From assembly GCA_016219005.1 (NCBI GenBank), contig JACRCN010000101.1, positions 25,486 through 89,485 on the forward strand: 64,000 nt of DNA, written 5' to 3'. The notes beneath the pieces are model-generated. The model was not told the DNA's origin. It ran no database searches and worked only from the letters and a program-made list of their open reading frames with translations. This DNA is from Deltaproteobacteria bacterium (GTDB lineage Bacteria; Desulfobacterota; Desulfobacteria; Desulfobacterales; SpSt-501). Positions 18,285-26,931 of the stretch are shown piece after piece. The translations under genes and the position numbers were made by a program. Each line of letters opens with the position of its first letter. The first letter of the stretch is position 1.

Positions 18285-18818
18285 TCAGTTGGACGGGCTT
18301 ACATCGGGCACAGGCACGTTGCCTTCGAACGGCTCCGGATTCTTGAAGTAATTGTCCGGGTCCGCCAGCAGCGACTGCAGTCGGTATTCGTAGTAGCCGA
18401 TCCGCACGCGCTTGTTCTGCTGGGAGCCGAAATACTCCAGCGGTTTCTGTTGGAGTTCCAGGATCTTCTTTTCTAGACCTTCCTTTTCGCGCGTGATGAT
18501 GTCCGCACTGGTCGGATGGGCGGTTTTTTTCACCTCATCGGCCCGCTGGCGGTCCTCCCGTTCGCGTTGCAGGTCGTCTTCGAGTTCCTGGACGATGTCC
18601 TCGATGCTCTTTGCGTCGGGCTGCGGGGCGGGAGCTCCGGCGGCTGGACCGGAGCTGATCTCCTCGGAAATCACTTTCACATTCCGGGCATCGGACGGGA
18701 TGCTGTTCCCGAAGTGGACCGTGCCCTGTTTGTCGGTCCACCGGTAGATATCCGCGCTGAGGAAGGACAGGCCGGGCAGGATGAAACAAACGGCGGCAAT
18801 CAGAATTCGAAGTTTCAT
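18285..18818 (-). CDS. DUF4124-domain protein, exported
   Basis: A 177-residue protein. MKLRILIAAVCFILPGLSFL is a signal peptide, DUF4124 follows (ADIYRWTDKQGTVHFGNSIP), and then comes a Glu/Arg-rich coiled coil (IEDIVQELEDDLQREREDRQ) with a Pro/Asn-rich tail. It is similar in plan to the product of 10855-11382 but too different in detail to be a recent duplicate. The molecular function is unknown. GAGG lies upstream of ATG 18818 with a long spacer. Confidence 0.8.
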   Translation of the reverse strand: MKLRILIAAVCFILPGLSFLSADIYRWTDKQGTVHFGNSIPSDARNVKVISEEISSGPAAGAPAPQPDAKSIEDIVQELEDDLQREREDRQRADEVKKTAHPTSADIITREKEGLEKKILELQQKPLEYFGSQQNKRVRIGYYEYRLQSLLADPDNYFKNPEPFEGNVPVPDVSPSN

Positions 18819-18943
18819 TTCTTTTTTATTACCTCACATTCCTGGCGTGACTTAGCGGCCGTGAGCCGCCGGGCCCGGTAAATCCGGCAGGGCCGTGTTT
18901 AAAATCCTCAGGTTTAGCCCGAGGAGAAGCGCAACCAGCGGTA

Positions 18944-19495
18944 TCATCGCTCTTTGTCGATATAGTCCTTGATGGCCCGGCCCTCCGGCGGAGGCAAGCC
19001 CTCGAATTTTACCCCGAACCCTTGGGAACCGCTCCAGACGATCTTCCCGGGAACGGCTACGGGATGGGAGAAGCCCGGCAGCGTGAAGTTGAGCAGGATG
19101 GTTTCTCCTGCCGGGACCCGTTCGCTGGTTTCAATGAACACGCCGCCGATGCTGATGTCGAGGATATAGCTTCGAAACCTGTTGCCCTTGATGAGGCAGT
19201 CCGCGTTTATCAGGCAGGGCCTGCGGGGGTTCTCCCGCATGGACGGTTCGGTTTCTTCCAGGCTCAGCGTCCGTTCCGGCACCTCCGTTTCCAGCGGATT
19301 GCCCAGCTGATCGAGCAGAAGCAGCTGTTGGTCTTCCGACATCTCGACGATCAGCTTGAAGAGCTGTCGGGTGACCCGTTCCCCCACCAGTTGTTTCAGG
19401 AGAATCACCTGCTGGGCCTTCGGCAAGTTGTGAATAAGGCTTAAGAGCCTGGCGGTGATGGCGTACTTTCCGGTCTGCGGCTCGGAGCCGACCAT
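18944..19495 (-). CDS. PilZ-domain protein
   Basis: A 183-residue protein. The N-terminal half is helical (LSLIHNLPKAQQVILLKQLV). The C-terminal half is a PilZ domain with the basic RENPRRPC segment and the DISIGGVFIET (D/NxSxxG) motif that bind cyclic di-GMP. It may couple the second messenger to envelope or motility functions. ATG 19495 is chosen over the earlier ATG 19525 because GGAGG lies five bases upstream. A near-consensus promoter precedes it. Confidence 0.87.
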   Translation of the reverse strand: MVGSEPQTGKYAITARLLSLIHNLPKAQQVILLKQLVGERVTRQLFKLIVEMSEDQQLLLLDQLGNPLETEVPERTLSLEETEPSMRENPRRPCLINADCLIKGNRFRSYILDISIGGVFIETSERVPAGETILLNFTLPGFSHPVAVPGKIVWSGSQGFGVKFEGLPPPEGRAIKDYIDKER

Positions 19496-19566
19496 GGTGC
19501 CTCCGCGTTGGCGTCGGATATCCATCGGCCGGATGACGACACGATGGGTCCAGCCATTTTTCGACC

Positions 19567-19595
19567 ATTATACACGGTCGGCCTGGAATAGTCAA
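19567..19595 (-). promoter_or_regulatory. Sigma-70 promoter of the PilZ gene
   Basis: Read on the minus strand, TTGACT (19595-19590) and a perfect TATAAT (19572-19567) are separated by 17 bases. The expected start near 19560 gives a leader of about 65 bases before ATG 19495. Confidence 0.8.
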
Positions 19596-19640
19596 TATTC
19601 ACATTTAAATTAAATGGTTATGCTGATGTTTTTTTAGGAG

Positions 19641-20054
19641 TCATTTCTCCGGGAGGATTTCGTACTCGGTCGTGATCTGGGCCACTCCGCGGACCGTCGC
19701 GGCCACCGAACAATACTTCTCCTGGGACAGATCGATCGCCTGCGCAACGGCTTTGTCCGTCAGGCCGCTGCCGCCCAGCCGGTATTTGACGTGGATTTTC
19801 TGGTAGGCCCAGGGCGGTTCCGGGTTGCGCTCTCCCGTGGTGATGACCTCCAGCAGCGAGAGTTTCAGCCGCTTTTTCTCGAGAATCTCCACCACATCCA
19901 CCGATGAGCAGGCGGCCAAGGCGATCAGGAGCATTTCGGAGGGCTTGACGCCGATCCCATCCGCCTGCCCGGACAGCACCACCGAGTGATTACCGGAATC
20001 GATGCCGACGAAATGCTTGTCGCCGATCCACGTGAGGGTCGTTGTGACGGCCAT
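19641..20054 (-). CDS. OsmC-family protein
   Basis: A 137-residue OsmC/YhfA-type protein. It has the segments HFVGIDSGNHSVVLSG and LIALAACSSVDVVEILEKKR (the C in AACSS is the first peroxidatic-type Cys of the family). The second Cys lies in SQEKYCSVAATVRG. OsmC proteins reduce organic hydroperoxides using these two thiols; the shorter YhfA branch is less defined. AGGAGG precedes ATG 20054 closely. It is divergent from the GcvT-SHMT gene. Confidence 0.9.
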   Translation of the reverse strand: MAVTTTLTWIGDKHFVGIDSGNHSVVLSGQADGIGVKPSEMLLIALAACSSVDVVEILEKKRLKLSLLEVITTGERNPEPPWAYQKIHVKYRLGGSGLTDKAVAQAIDLSQEKYCSVAATVRGVAQITTEYEILPEK

Positions 20055-20191
20055 GTTGCCTCCTGCCTGAATGGGGTTGAATGGTCGATTGGATTGTTTC
20101 AGTTCACCTGAGATAGTCCTTTGCAGGCCGTTGAGCCTCAGAAATATCTTTATCCCAAAGCAGCGCGCAAGTCGATAGCCGATCGCGCGGA

Positions 20192-20220
20192 TTGACAGGA
20201 GTATGTTTTTTTAGTTTAAC
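20192..20220 (+). promoter_or_regulatory. Probable promoter of the GcvT-SHMT gene
   Basis: TTGACA (20192-20197) and TTTAAC (20215-20220) are separated by 17 bases. This lies about 100 bases before ATG 20320. The -35 is perfect and the -10 weak. The leader shows no glycine-riboswitch signature that I could recognise. Confidence 0.5.
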
Positions 20221-20319
20221 GAAGATCGCTTGTGAATCCTTGGGCGGTGCGGCCCGGAACGAGCGGGCGGCGGCTCCGCGGCCGATAGACTCAACACCTC
20301 TCTGGATAAGGAGGGCGCT

Positions 20320-22971
20320 ATGGCAGATTTGCTTCGAACCCCTTTGTATGGACGTCACCTCGGCCTGGGGGCCACCCTGGTGGATTTCGGCGGCTGGAAC
20401 ATGCCGGTTCAATACCCCAGCGGGATAGTTCAGGAGCACCTGGCGACCCGCGCCCGCGCCGGCATCTTCGATGTCTCCCACATGGGCCGGTTCCGGGTGC
20501 ACGGACGCGACGCGCTTGCCTTCTTCCAGCACGCGCTCACCAACAACGCGGCAGCCCTGGAGGTCGGGGAGGCCCAGTACACCATGATCCCCAACGAGGC
20601 TGGCGGCGCCCTGGATGACGCCTACCTGTACCGGTTTTTTCCGGATGAATACCTGCTGGTGGTGAACGCCTCCAACCGCTCGAAGGATTGGGAGCACCTG
20701 CAGTCGCTGCGAAAACGCTTTGCGGCCCTCGCGCTCGAGGACCTCACCGTCGCGATGGCCATGGTGAGCCTCCAGGGACCGGCCGCCCGGGACATTCTCT
20801 CGGCGATCGTGGGCGAAAACCTGCTGCCGGAGCCCGCCCGCAACCGGCTCGGACTCGCCGCCTTCGAAGGCGCGCGGCTCCTGCTCGCCCGCACCGGCTA
20901 CACGGGCGAGCCGATCGGCTTCGAGCTGTTCCTCGACAGCAACCGGGCCGCCGCACTCTGGGACCGGCTGATGGCGGAGGGCGGCCAGCCTGTCGGCCTG
21001 GGGGCACGGGACACCCTGCGGCTCGAGGCGGCGCTGCCCCTTTACGGCCACGAACTGGGAATGGACCCCGAGGGGCGCGAAATTCCCATCTTCGCCTGCA
21101 ACCTGGCGCGGTTTGCGGTGAGTTTTTCGCCGCTCAAGGGCGATTTTGTGGGTCGGACCGCTCTCGCCCGGCAGTTCGAAGCCTACCGGCGCATCCTCAA
21201 CCGGGACCACAGCCGCATCCGTGACCTGCCACGCATGATCCGGCCCATCGCCCTCGTGGACAAGGGCATTGCCCGGGCGGGGGCGCGGATCCTGCGGCAG
21301 GGTCAAGACGCAGGGTTCGTGACCAGCGGCACCATGGTCCCCTACTGGCAGAGCTCCGGCACCGGGATTGCCTCCGTTCAAACCGTTGAGAAAGGCATGC
21401 GCGCCATCGGTATGGCGCTGGTGGACAGCGACCTGATGCCGGAGGACGAGATCGACATCGACATCCGCGGCAGGATGACGAAGGCCGTGATCGCCCCCTA
21501 TCACCTGCGCAACGAGGCCCCGCCCAAGGCCTGGGCCATCGCCTGGAACGAACTGCGCCAGGTGAAAAAGGCCGCACCCACCGAACCCCCGGCCCGGCGG
21601 GACGCCCGCGCGCTGGTGCAGAAGGCCGTCGCCAACACCGCCTGGCGCCAGAAGGAGTGCGTCAACCTGATCCCCTCCGAGCAGACCCCCTCGCCCATGT
21701 CGCGGCTGCTTTCGGTGATGGACCCGGCCGGGCGTTACGCCGAACACAAGCCGGTCAAGGCCTTCAAGGAGGTCGAAGTCTTCTACTACCAGGGGACGGA
21801 TTTCATCTCCGAAGTGGAGCGCCTGCTGGTCGAGCAGTTAAAGCAGTTCCTGGAGTGCACCGAGGTGGAGGCCCGCCCGGTGTCCGGCCAGATGGCCAAC
21901 ATGGCCGTCTTCAGCGCGATGCTGGATCACATCAACCGGGCCGACCGCAAAAGCGAGCAGCGCCGGATGCGCAAGGTCATGAACCATCACATCATCAAGG
22001 GCGGGCACCTCAGCGCCCAGCCCATGGGCGCCCTGCGGGATTTCGTGGTCCGCGATGCGCGCTCGGAGAGGCCGGCCGTGGTGAACTTCCCGGTGCTTCC
22101 CGACAACCCCTTCCGGATCGACGTCGAGGCAACCCGGAAACTCGTGGCCGAGCACCGGCCGGAGCTCTTCATTCTGGGCAAGAGCATGATCCTCCATCGT
22201 GAACCGGTCCGGGAAATCCGGGCCATGCTGGACGAGCTGCAGATCGACGGGGTCCTGATGTACGATATGGCCCACGTGCTGGGGCTGGTGGGGCCTCATT
22301 TTCAGCAGCCGTTCCGCGAGGGCGCCGACATCGTGACCGGCTCCACGCACAAGACTTTTTTCGGGACTCAGCGCGGCATTGCGGCGGCCGGGGTTACCCC
22401 GCAGGAGGCGCACTACGAGCTGTGGGAGGCCATCCAGCGCCGGACCTTCCCGGGCAGTCTCAGCAACCATCACCTCGGGACCCTGCTCGGTCTGTTGATG
22501 GCCGCTTATGAAATGAACCATTTCAAGGAGCAGTACCAGCCGCGGGTCATTGCCAACGCCAAAGCCTTCGCCCGGACCCTGAAGGACTGCGGACTGGATG
22601 TGGCCGGGGACCCCGCCATCGACTACACCGAAACGCACCAGGTGATCGTGAAGGTCGGTTACGCCAAGGGGGCCGAGACCGCCCGGCGTCTGGAGGAAAA
22701 CAACATCATCCTCAACTACCAGGCTGCACCGGACGAAGAGGGCTTCACGGCCGCCGGCGCGCTGCGCCTGGGGGTGCAGGAGATGACTCGCTTCGGGATG
22801 GAGGCCGGCGATTTCGCGGAGGTGGCCCAGCTCATGGCCGACTGCATCCTGCGGGATCAGCCGGTGAAAGAAAAGGTGTGCCAGCTGCGCCGGCGTTTTT
22901 TAGACATGCGCTACTGCTTCGTCGGCACCGACATGGATACGCTGATCCAGCAGCTGCATCAGGCGATATAA
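20320..22971 (+). CDS. Aminomethyltransferase (GcvT)-serine hydroxymethyltransferase fusion
   Basis: An 883-residue fusion of two folate one-carbon enzymes. Residues 1-425 are a GcvT fold (NMPVQYPSGIVQEHLATRAR; catalytic-type D99/D100 in GALDDAYLYR). From about 440 it is a divergent SHMT of fold-type I with the pyridoxal-phosphate lysine K678 in VTGSTHKTF. GcvT transfers a methylene group to tetrahydrofolate during glycine cleavage, and SHMT interconverts glycine and serine with the same cofactor. One chain could pass methylene-tetrahydrofolate or glycine between sites. The SHMT half is far from ordinary GlyA (LIPSEQTPSP in place of LIASEN), so its substrate may differ. GGAGGG precedes ATG 20320. 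No gcvH or gcvP is nearby. Confidence 0.85.
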   Translation: MADLLRTPLYGRHLGLGATLVDFGGWNMPVQYPSGIVQEHLATRARAGIFDVSHMGRFRVHGRDALAFFQHALTNNAAALEVGEAQYTMIPNEAGGALDDAYLYRFFPDEYLLVVNASNRSKDWEHLQSLRKRFAALALEDLTVAMAMVSLQGPAARDILSAIVGENLLPEPARNRLGLAAFEGARLLLARTGYTGEPIGFELFLDSNRAAALWDRLMAEGGQPVGLGARDTLRLEAALPLYGHELGMDPEGREIPIFACNLARFAVSFSPLKGDFVGRTALARQFEAYRRILNRDHSRIRDLPRMIRPIALVDKGIARAGARILRQGQDAGFVTSGTMVPYWQSSGTGIASVQTVEKGMRAIGMALVDSDLMPEDEIDIDIRGRMTKAVIAPYHLRNEAPPKAWAIAWNELRQVKKAAPTEPPARRDARALVQKAVANTAWRQKECVNLIPSEQTPSPMSRLLSVMDPAGRYAEHKPVKAFKEVEVFYYQGTDFISEVERLLVEQLKQFLECTEVEARPVSGQMANMAVFSAMLDHINRADRKSEQRRMRKVMNHHIIKGGHLSAQPMGALRDFVVRDARSERPAVVNFPVLPDNPFRIDVEATRKLVAEHRPELFILGKSMILHREPVREIRAMLDELQIDGVLMYDMAHVLGLVGPHFQQPFREGADIVTGSTHKTFFGTQRGIAAAGVTPQEAHYELWEAIQRRTFPGSLSNHHLGTLLGLLMAAYEMNHFKEQYQPRVIANAKAFARTLKDCGLDVAGDPAIDYTETHQVIVKVGYAKGAETARRLEENNIILNYQAAPDEEGFTAAGALRLGVQEMTRFGMEAGDFAEVAQLMADCILRDQPVKEKVCQLRRRFLDMRYCFVGTDMDTLIQQLHQAI

Positions 22972-23001
22972 AGCTGGCTCAAGGCGGAATAAAGGGATCG
23001 C

Positions 23002-23913
23002 ATGGTCGACCGTCCCGTCACCACCGTCATCGACCGGAAGCGCTGCATCGGGTGCGGCGAGTGCGTACGAGTTTGCCCGTCGCAGACCCTTGAGCTGAAG
23101 GACGGCAAATCCGTAGTGACGGGCGCCCGCTCGCTCGGCTGCGGCCACTGCGTTGCCGTGTGCCCGGTGGAAGCGGTCCGGGTGGAGGCTCTCGATCCGC
23201 ATAGTTTCCGGTTTCACACCTTTGCCTGCCGAACGGACTGGATGCCCTACGGAGCCTTCGACGCCGGCGAACTGGTGCGGCTGATGGCCTCGCGGCGTTC
23301 CTGCCGCCACTTCACGGGCCAGCCGGTGCCGCGTCCGGTGCTGGAGGACCTGGTCAAGATCGGCGCGACGGCCCCGTCCGGCACGAACAGCCAAGGCTGG
23401 ACCTTTACGATCCTTCCCAGTCGCGCGGCGGTGATGAAGCTCGGCAGCGCCGTCGGCGCTTTTTTCAAGCGTCTCAACCGCATGGCCGAAAACCCGTTGC
23501 TGCGCCGCGGCCTGCGCCTCATCGGCCGGCCGGAGCTGGCGGGTTATTATCGGGATTACCATCAGAGTGTCGCGGAGGGCTTGGCCGATTGGGAAGAGCG
23601 CGGGCGCGACCGCCTGCTCCACGGGGCGCCGGCCGTCATCATCGTAGGATCGATCCCCGGAGGGAGCTGCCCGGTTGAAGATGCACTGCTCGCCACCCAG
23701 AACATCCTGCTCGGTGCGCACGCGCTGGGATTGGGCACCTGCCTGATCGGGTTCGCCGTCAGCGCCATGCAGAAAGACGGCCGGATAAAGGACCTGCTGA
23801 AAATCCCGCGAGAAGAAAACGTGCACGCCGTGATCGCCGTCGGCCACCCGGCGGTGGCCTACCAGCGGCTGACGGGCCGCAAAAAGGTCCTGTCGAGGTT
23901 CGTTGAGCCCTGA
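23002..23913 (+). CDS. Nitroreductase with N-terminal ferredoxin domain
   Basis: A 303-residue protein. Residues 1-60 are a two-cluster ferredoxin-like domain: the first site has C15, C18, C21, C25 (CIGCGECVRVCP). The second has only C47, C50 and C54, with Ser44 where a fourth Cys is usual. Residues 85-300 are a nitroreductase fold binding FMN (RRSCRHFTGQPVP, ATAPSGTNSQGWTF). Such fusions bring ferredoxin-level electrons to a flavin reductase; the natural substrate is not known. It starts 30 bases after the GcvT-SHMT stop, and probably shares its transcript. Confidence 0.88.
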   Translation: MVDRPVTTVIDRKRCIGCGECVRVCPSQTLELKDGKSVVTGARSLGCGHCVAVCPVEAVRVEALDPHSFRFHTFACRTDWMPYGAFDAGELVRLMASRRSCRHFTGQPVPRPVLEDLVKIGATAPSGTNSQGWTFTILPSRAAVMKLGSAVGAFFKRLNRMAENPLLRRGLRLIGRPELAGYYRDYHQSVAEGLADWEERGRDRLLHGAPAVIIVGSIPGGSCPVEDALLATQNILLGAHALGLGTCLIGFAVSAMQKDGRIKDLLKIPREENVHAVIAVGHPAVAYQRLTGRKKVLSRFVEP

Positions 23914-23980
23914 TGTGTGCGGCCGGTCTGCGTCACATTGCCGGCAGTAAATGGGGCCGGAAGCGCTATCTCTATTGCCG

Positions 23981-24796
23981 TCAGCTTCTCTTAAAATGCT
24001 TCTTGCTGTAACCTGCCAACCCAACAAGACCAATTCCCAAAAGAAGCACAGTGGCGGGTTCCGGAACGGGAACACCGGCGCCGTTGTTTGATGCCAACGA
24101 TATATTATCCAAATAGTTGGTTGGAGAGTTGCTATTTTCTTCGAATGGCCTAAAAAAGTTTATATCCAGAATACCGGAAGCTGCAGCCACAAATGAGGCG
24201 CTTAAAGTGGCATATTCAAAGGTGTTGAGGGCAATTTCTCCAAAATCGTAACTGCCAATTGTCTTGCCGTCCAAAGTGACTGTTATGACCCCTCCTGAAA
24301 GGTTGTTTATAAAACCCTCAGATGGAAAATAGGATGCGGCTATATTGGCAAAAAGTGTATATGCTCCACCGGTTACTAATTTAATGCTTTGAAGAATACT
24401 GACGGAACTCGTATTGGAGCCTCCGCCTGTCTTAACAAAAAAAGCCTCCGATGAGTTGAGTTGTCCAGGTCCATCGATGTCGACAACCGTAATACCAAAC
24501 GGATGATTGTTGGGGTTATTGATCGCCCAAGCCGATAATCCATTAGCAAAATTACCATTCGTAATAACATTTGCGGCTGCGGATGAAGTCGCATGTCGGT
24601 CTTGCGGTTTATGCCGCCGGCGTTGCTGCGCAATCTTAGATCGCTTCAGGACGGGAGACGTTTGCTTATTGAATTTAGGGGGTTCTGAGACCAGGTTTTT
24701 TGCGATGTCTTCTAAATTAATAATGGTTGAGTTCGCGGGCTCCAAAGACCCAAAAATCAATACGATCGCACATAACATCCCCCAAAACCTGTTCAT
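23981..24796 (-). CDS. PEP-CTERM sorting-domain exported protein
   Basis: A 271-residue secreted protein. It has an N-terminal signal peptide (FWGMLCAIVLIFGSLEPANS), a beta-rich middle typical of a carbohydrate-binding-like sandwich (ITNGNFANGLSAWAINNPNN), and a C-terminal PEP-CTERM tail: VPEPATVLLLGIGLVGLAGY then basic KKHFKRS. In this system an exosortase (EpsH/XrtA) cleaves the tail and places the protein in an exopolysaccharide matrix. No exosortase gene is in the window. The gene is visibly more AT-rich than its neighbours, which hints at transfer or different codon pressure. Confidence 0.88.
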   Translation of the reverse strand: MNRFWGMLCAIVLIFGSLEPANSTIINLEDIAKNLVSEPPKFNKQTSPVLKRSKIAQQRRRHKPQDRHATSSAAANVITNGNFANGLSAWAINNPNNHPFGITVVDIDGPGQLNSSEAFFVKTGGGSNTSSVSILQSIKLVTGGAYTLFANIAASYFPSEGFINNLSGGVITVTLDGKTIGSYDFGEIALNTFEYATLSASFVAAASGILDINFFRPFEENSNSPTNYLDNISLASNNGAGVPVPEPATVLLLGIGLVGLAGYSKKHFKRS

Positions 24797-24853
24797 TTTG
24801 CCACCCCCGATTTACTGTTTGTTATAAGGCCTCCAAGTTTCCGATTAGATGCT

Positions 24854-24881
24854 CATTTAAATATAGAAGTATGATTGACAA
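24854..24881 (-). promoter_or_regulatory. Possible promoter of the PEP-CTERM gene
   Basis: Read on the minus strand, TTGTCA (24881-24876) and TAAATG (24859-24854) have a 16-base spacer in an AT-rich stretch, about 60 bases before ATG 24796. The match is moderate. Confidence 0.4.
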
Positions 24882-24958
24882 GGCAAGCTTATTAATCTGC
24901 CCCGTGCTCGATTCCCAGGGGTTCATTAAGGAGGGCGATCACCTTTATCGATCCTCTG

Positions 24959-25555
24959 TTAAATGTGCGCCGCGATCCTATCCTCGAGGGTTTTGAGGAA
25001 CCCCGTGTAAAAGTGGTCAGCCCCGGGGATCACTTCAAAAGCGGCCTCGGGGTTCCAGGCGGATCGATACCCGGCGATCATGGCCGGAGGGGCGATCTCA
25101 TCCCGGCCCCCGGTGACGATCAGGCTGAGGCGCGCGATCGCAACAGGCGGGCCGAAGTCCATTAACGCCACCGGCGGCGACACCATGACCATGCGCCGGC
25201 AGCCGGCGGCTATGCCCGCGTTGACCCAGGCGCCGAAGGAATACCCCGCCAGATCGATGTCCGTCATGCCCAGGCCGGCCGTCCAGGCCAGGGCCGCCCG
25301 CACATCCGCGCGTTCTCCGACACCGTTGTCGAAGCACCCCGCGCTTGCGCCCACGCCGCGGAAATTGAAACGCAGCGTGCTGATACCCTGGTGAAGATAC
25401 GCCTGCTGGATCGCGACAACGACCGGGTTGTCCATGTCCCCGCCATAGAGCGGGTGGGGATGCGCGATGATGACACCCCGGCTTCCCGCCGCGCGCTCCA
25501 GCGCCCCCGCGAGCCTCAACCCGTCGGAAGTGAAGTAAATGACTTCTTCGGTCAT
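24959..25555 (-). CDS. Alpha/beta hydrolase
   Basis: A 198-residue alpha/beta hydrolase of the small dienelactone-hydrolase/YcjY-like type. The nucleophile elbow is GYSFGAW (S106), the acid is D152 (TGGRDEIAPP), and the base is H181 (GADHFYTG). The N-terminal segment AHPHPLYGGDMDNPVV is typical of this subfamily. The substrate is unknown. ATG 25555 overlaps the RNase D stop as ATGA, so the two genes are coupled. The longer frame upstream is a shadow of RNase D. Confidence 0.87.
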   Translation of the reverse strand: MTEEVIYFTSDGLRLAGALERAAGSRGVIIAHPHPLYGGDMDNPVVVAIQQAYLHQGISTLRFNFRGVGASAGCFDNGVGERADVRAALAWTAGLGMTDIDLAGYSFGAWVNAGIAAGCRRMVMVSPPVALMDFGPPVAIARLSLIVTGGRDEIAPPAMIAGYRSAWNPEAAFEVIPGADHFYTGFLKTLEDRIAAHI

Positions 25556-26694
25556 TTTTTCAGGACGGCGACGATGTCTTTGCCGAAAACCTTGCGCTGC
25601 CACGGCCTCAGCTCGGCCACGTCCGTCAGGTCTTCCGGTTTGGCGGGCTTGCGCAGGGCGATGGCCATCATGGCGGCCTTGCTGCAGACGAGCGCCGGTT
25701 CGATCTTCAGGCGCCGGCCCTGGGTTTCGCGCCAGCGTCGCAGGCGCTGGATGCGCTCGGAGGCGGCGGCGGACACGGCCTGCGGTCTGCGGCGCGGATA
25801 GCGGGGCAGCTGGGCGGCCGGCAGGTGCATGGCCACCTTGACGGCGGACAGGATGTCCCGGCCGTAGCGTTCCATCTGGGCCGGGCTCAGGACCCCGGCC
25901 TTTTCGAGATCGGCCGCATGCGCAGGCCGGGCGTCCGCCAGAGCCAGCAGCGTCTCGTGGCTGAACACCTTGAACAGCGGCCGGTCTTTTGCGCGGGCGA
26001 TGTCGCGGCGGAAGGCCAGCAGTTCCTCGAGGACGGCGAGCCCCCTGGGGTCCAGGCGCCCCGCCCCCTTGCAGTTCAAAAACAGCTGCGTCCCGTCCGA
26101 GACCGTCGGCCGCACCTTGCTCAGGACCCGGCACTCCTCGACGACCCAGGCCAGCCGGCCCTTCTCCTGCAGCTCCTGCTCCAGTCGCTCCGCCAGGGGG
26201 GCCAGATAGCGGACGTCGGAGACGGCGTAGTCGAGCATGTCTTTCGGCAGCGGCCGCCGGGACCAGTCCTTGCGCTGGAATTTTTTGTTGAGCGTGACGG
26301 CGAACAGGTTCTTGAGCACCGCCTCGAGCCCGGTTTCGGTGAAACCGAGGAAGAGGCAGGCGAGCTGAGTGTCGAAGAGGTTGTTGATGCGAATATCGAA
26401 ATCCCGGTAGAGCGAGCGCACGTCGTAGTCGGCGCCGTGGAATACTTTTTTGATCTGAGGATCGCGAAAGACCGATTTAAGCGCTGACAAATCGGGGAGT
26501 TTCACGGTGTCGACCACGACATTTCTGCCGGGGATGGAGATCTGAAGCAGGCACACCCGCTCCTGAAAGTGGAACATGGAATCGGCCTCGAGATCCACGC
26601 CGATGACGGCCTCGCGCTCCAGTTTGTCCGCCAAGTCGTCGAGTTCGGCCGTGGAGGTGATGATGTCGTGGCGAAGAGATTCGTCTTTAGACAT
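25552..26694 (-). CDS. rnd: Ribonuclease D
   Basis: A 380-residue 3'-5' exonuclease. The DEDD motifs are visible: D34 and E36 in GVDLEADS, D91 in HGADYDVRSL, and Y156 with D160 in DYAVSDVRYL. An HRDC nucleic-acid-binding domain follows at about 215-290 (LEELLAFRRDIARAKDRPLF), and a second such helical region lies near the C-terminus. RNase D trims the 3' end of tRNA precursors. Length and order match the family. It overlaps the hydrolase gene by four bases. Confidence 0.88.
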   Translation of the reverse strand: MSKDESLRHDIITSTAELDDLADKLEREAVIGVDLEADSMFHFQERVCLLQISIPGRNVVVDTVKLPDLSALKSVFRDPQIKKVFHGADYDVRSLYRDFDIRINNLFDTQLACLFLGFTETGLEAVLKNLFAVTLNKKFQRKDWSRRPLPKDMLDYAVSDVRYLAPLAERLEQELQEKGRLAWVVEECRVLSKVRPTVSDGTQLFLNCKGAGRLDPRGLAVLEELLAFRRDIARAKDRPLFKVFSHETLLALADARPAHAADLEKAGVLSPAQMERYGRDILSAVKVAMHLPAAQLPRYPRRRPQAVSAAASERIQRLRRWRETQGRRLKIEPALVCSKAAMMAIALRKPAKPEDLTDVAELRPWQRKVFGKDIVAVLKK

Positions 26695-26931
26695 TTTTCT
26701 GCTTGACCCGCCCGTTCCTTTTTCCTAAAGTATCAAGTTCTTGCAGTGAATCCGTTCAGACGCCGCCGGCGGCGGTTGTCGAACCCGACGAATCGGTGTA
26801 ACATGAACCCATCGGAATTCCGAAGGCCTGTCCGCGGGTGAGACTGCTCCTGGGTGCTCCGCGGCCCTTTTTCCGGGCTGAAGCGCGAACGGCTCAACCG
26901 CCATATTTCTTGCCCACAGAAAGAGATTACA

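Noticed and set aside
26695..26931. T-box or other riboswitch before thrS
   Set aside because: An inverted CCGCGG pair exists at 26832-26837 and 26859-26864, but no T-box signature or terminator/antiterminator could be recognised.
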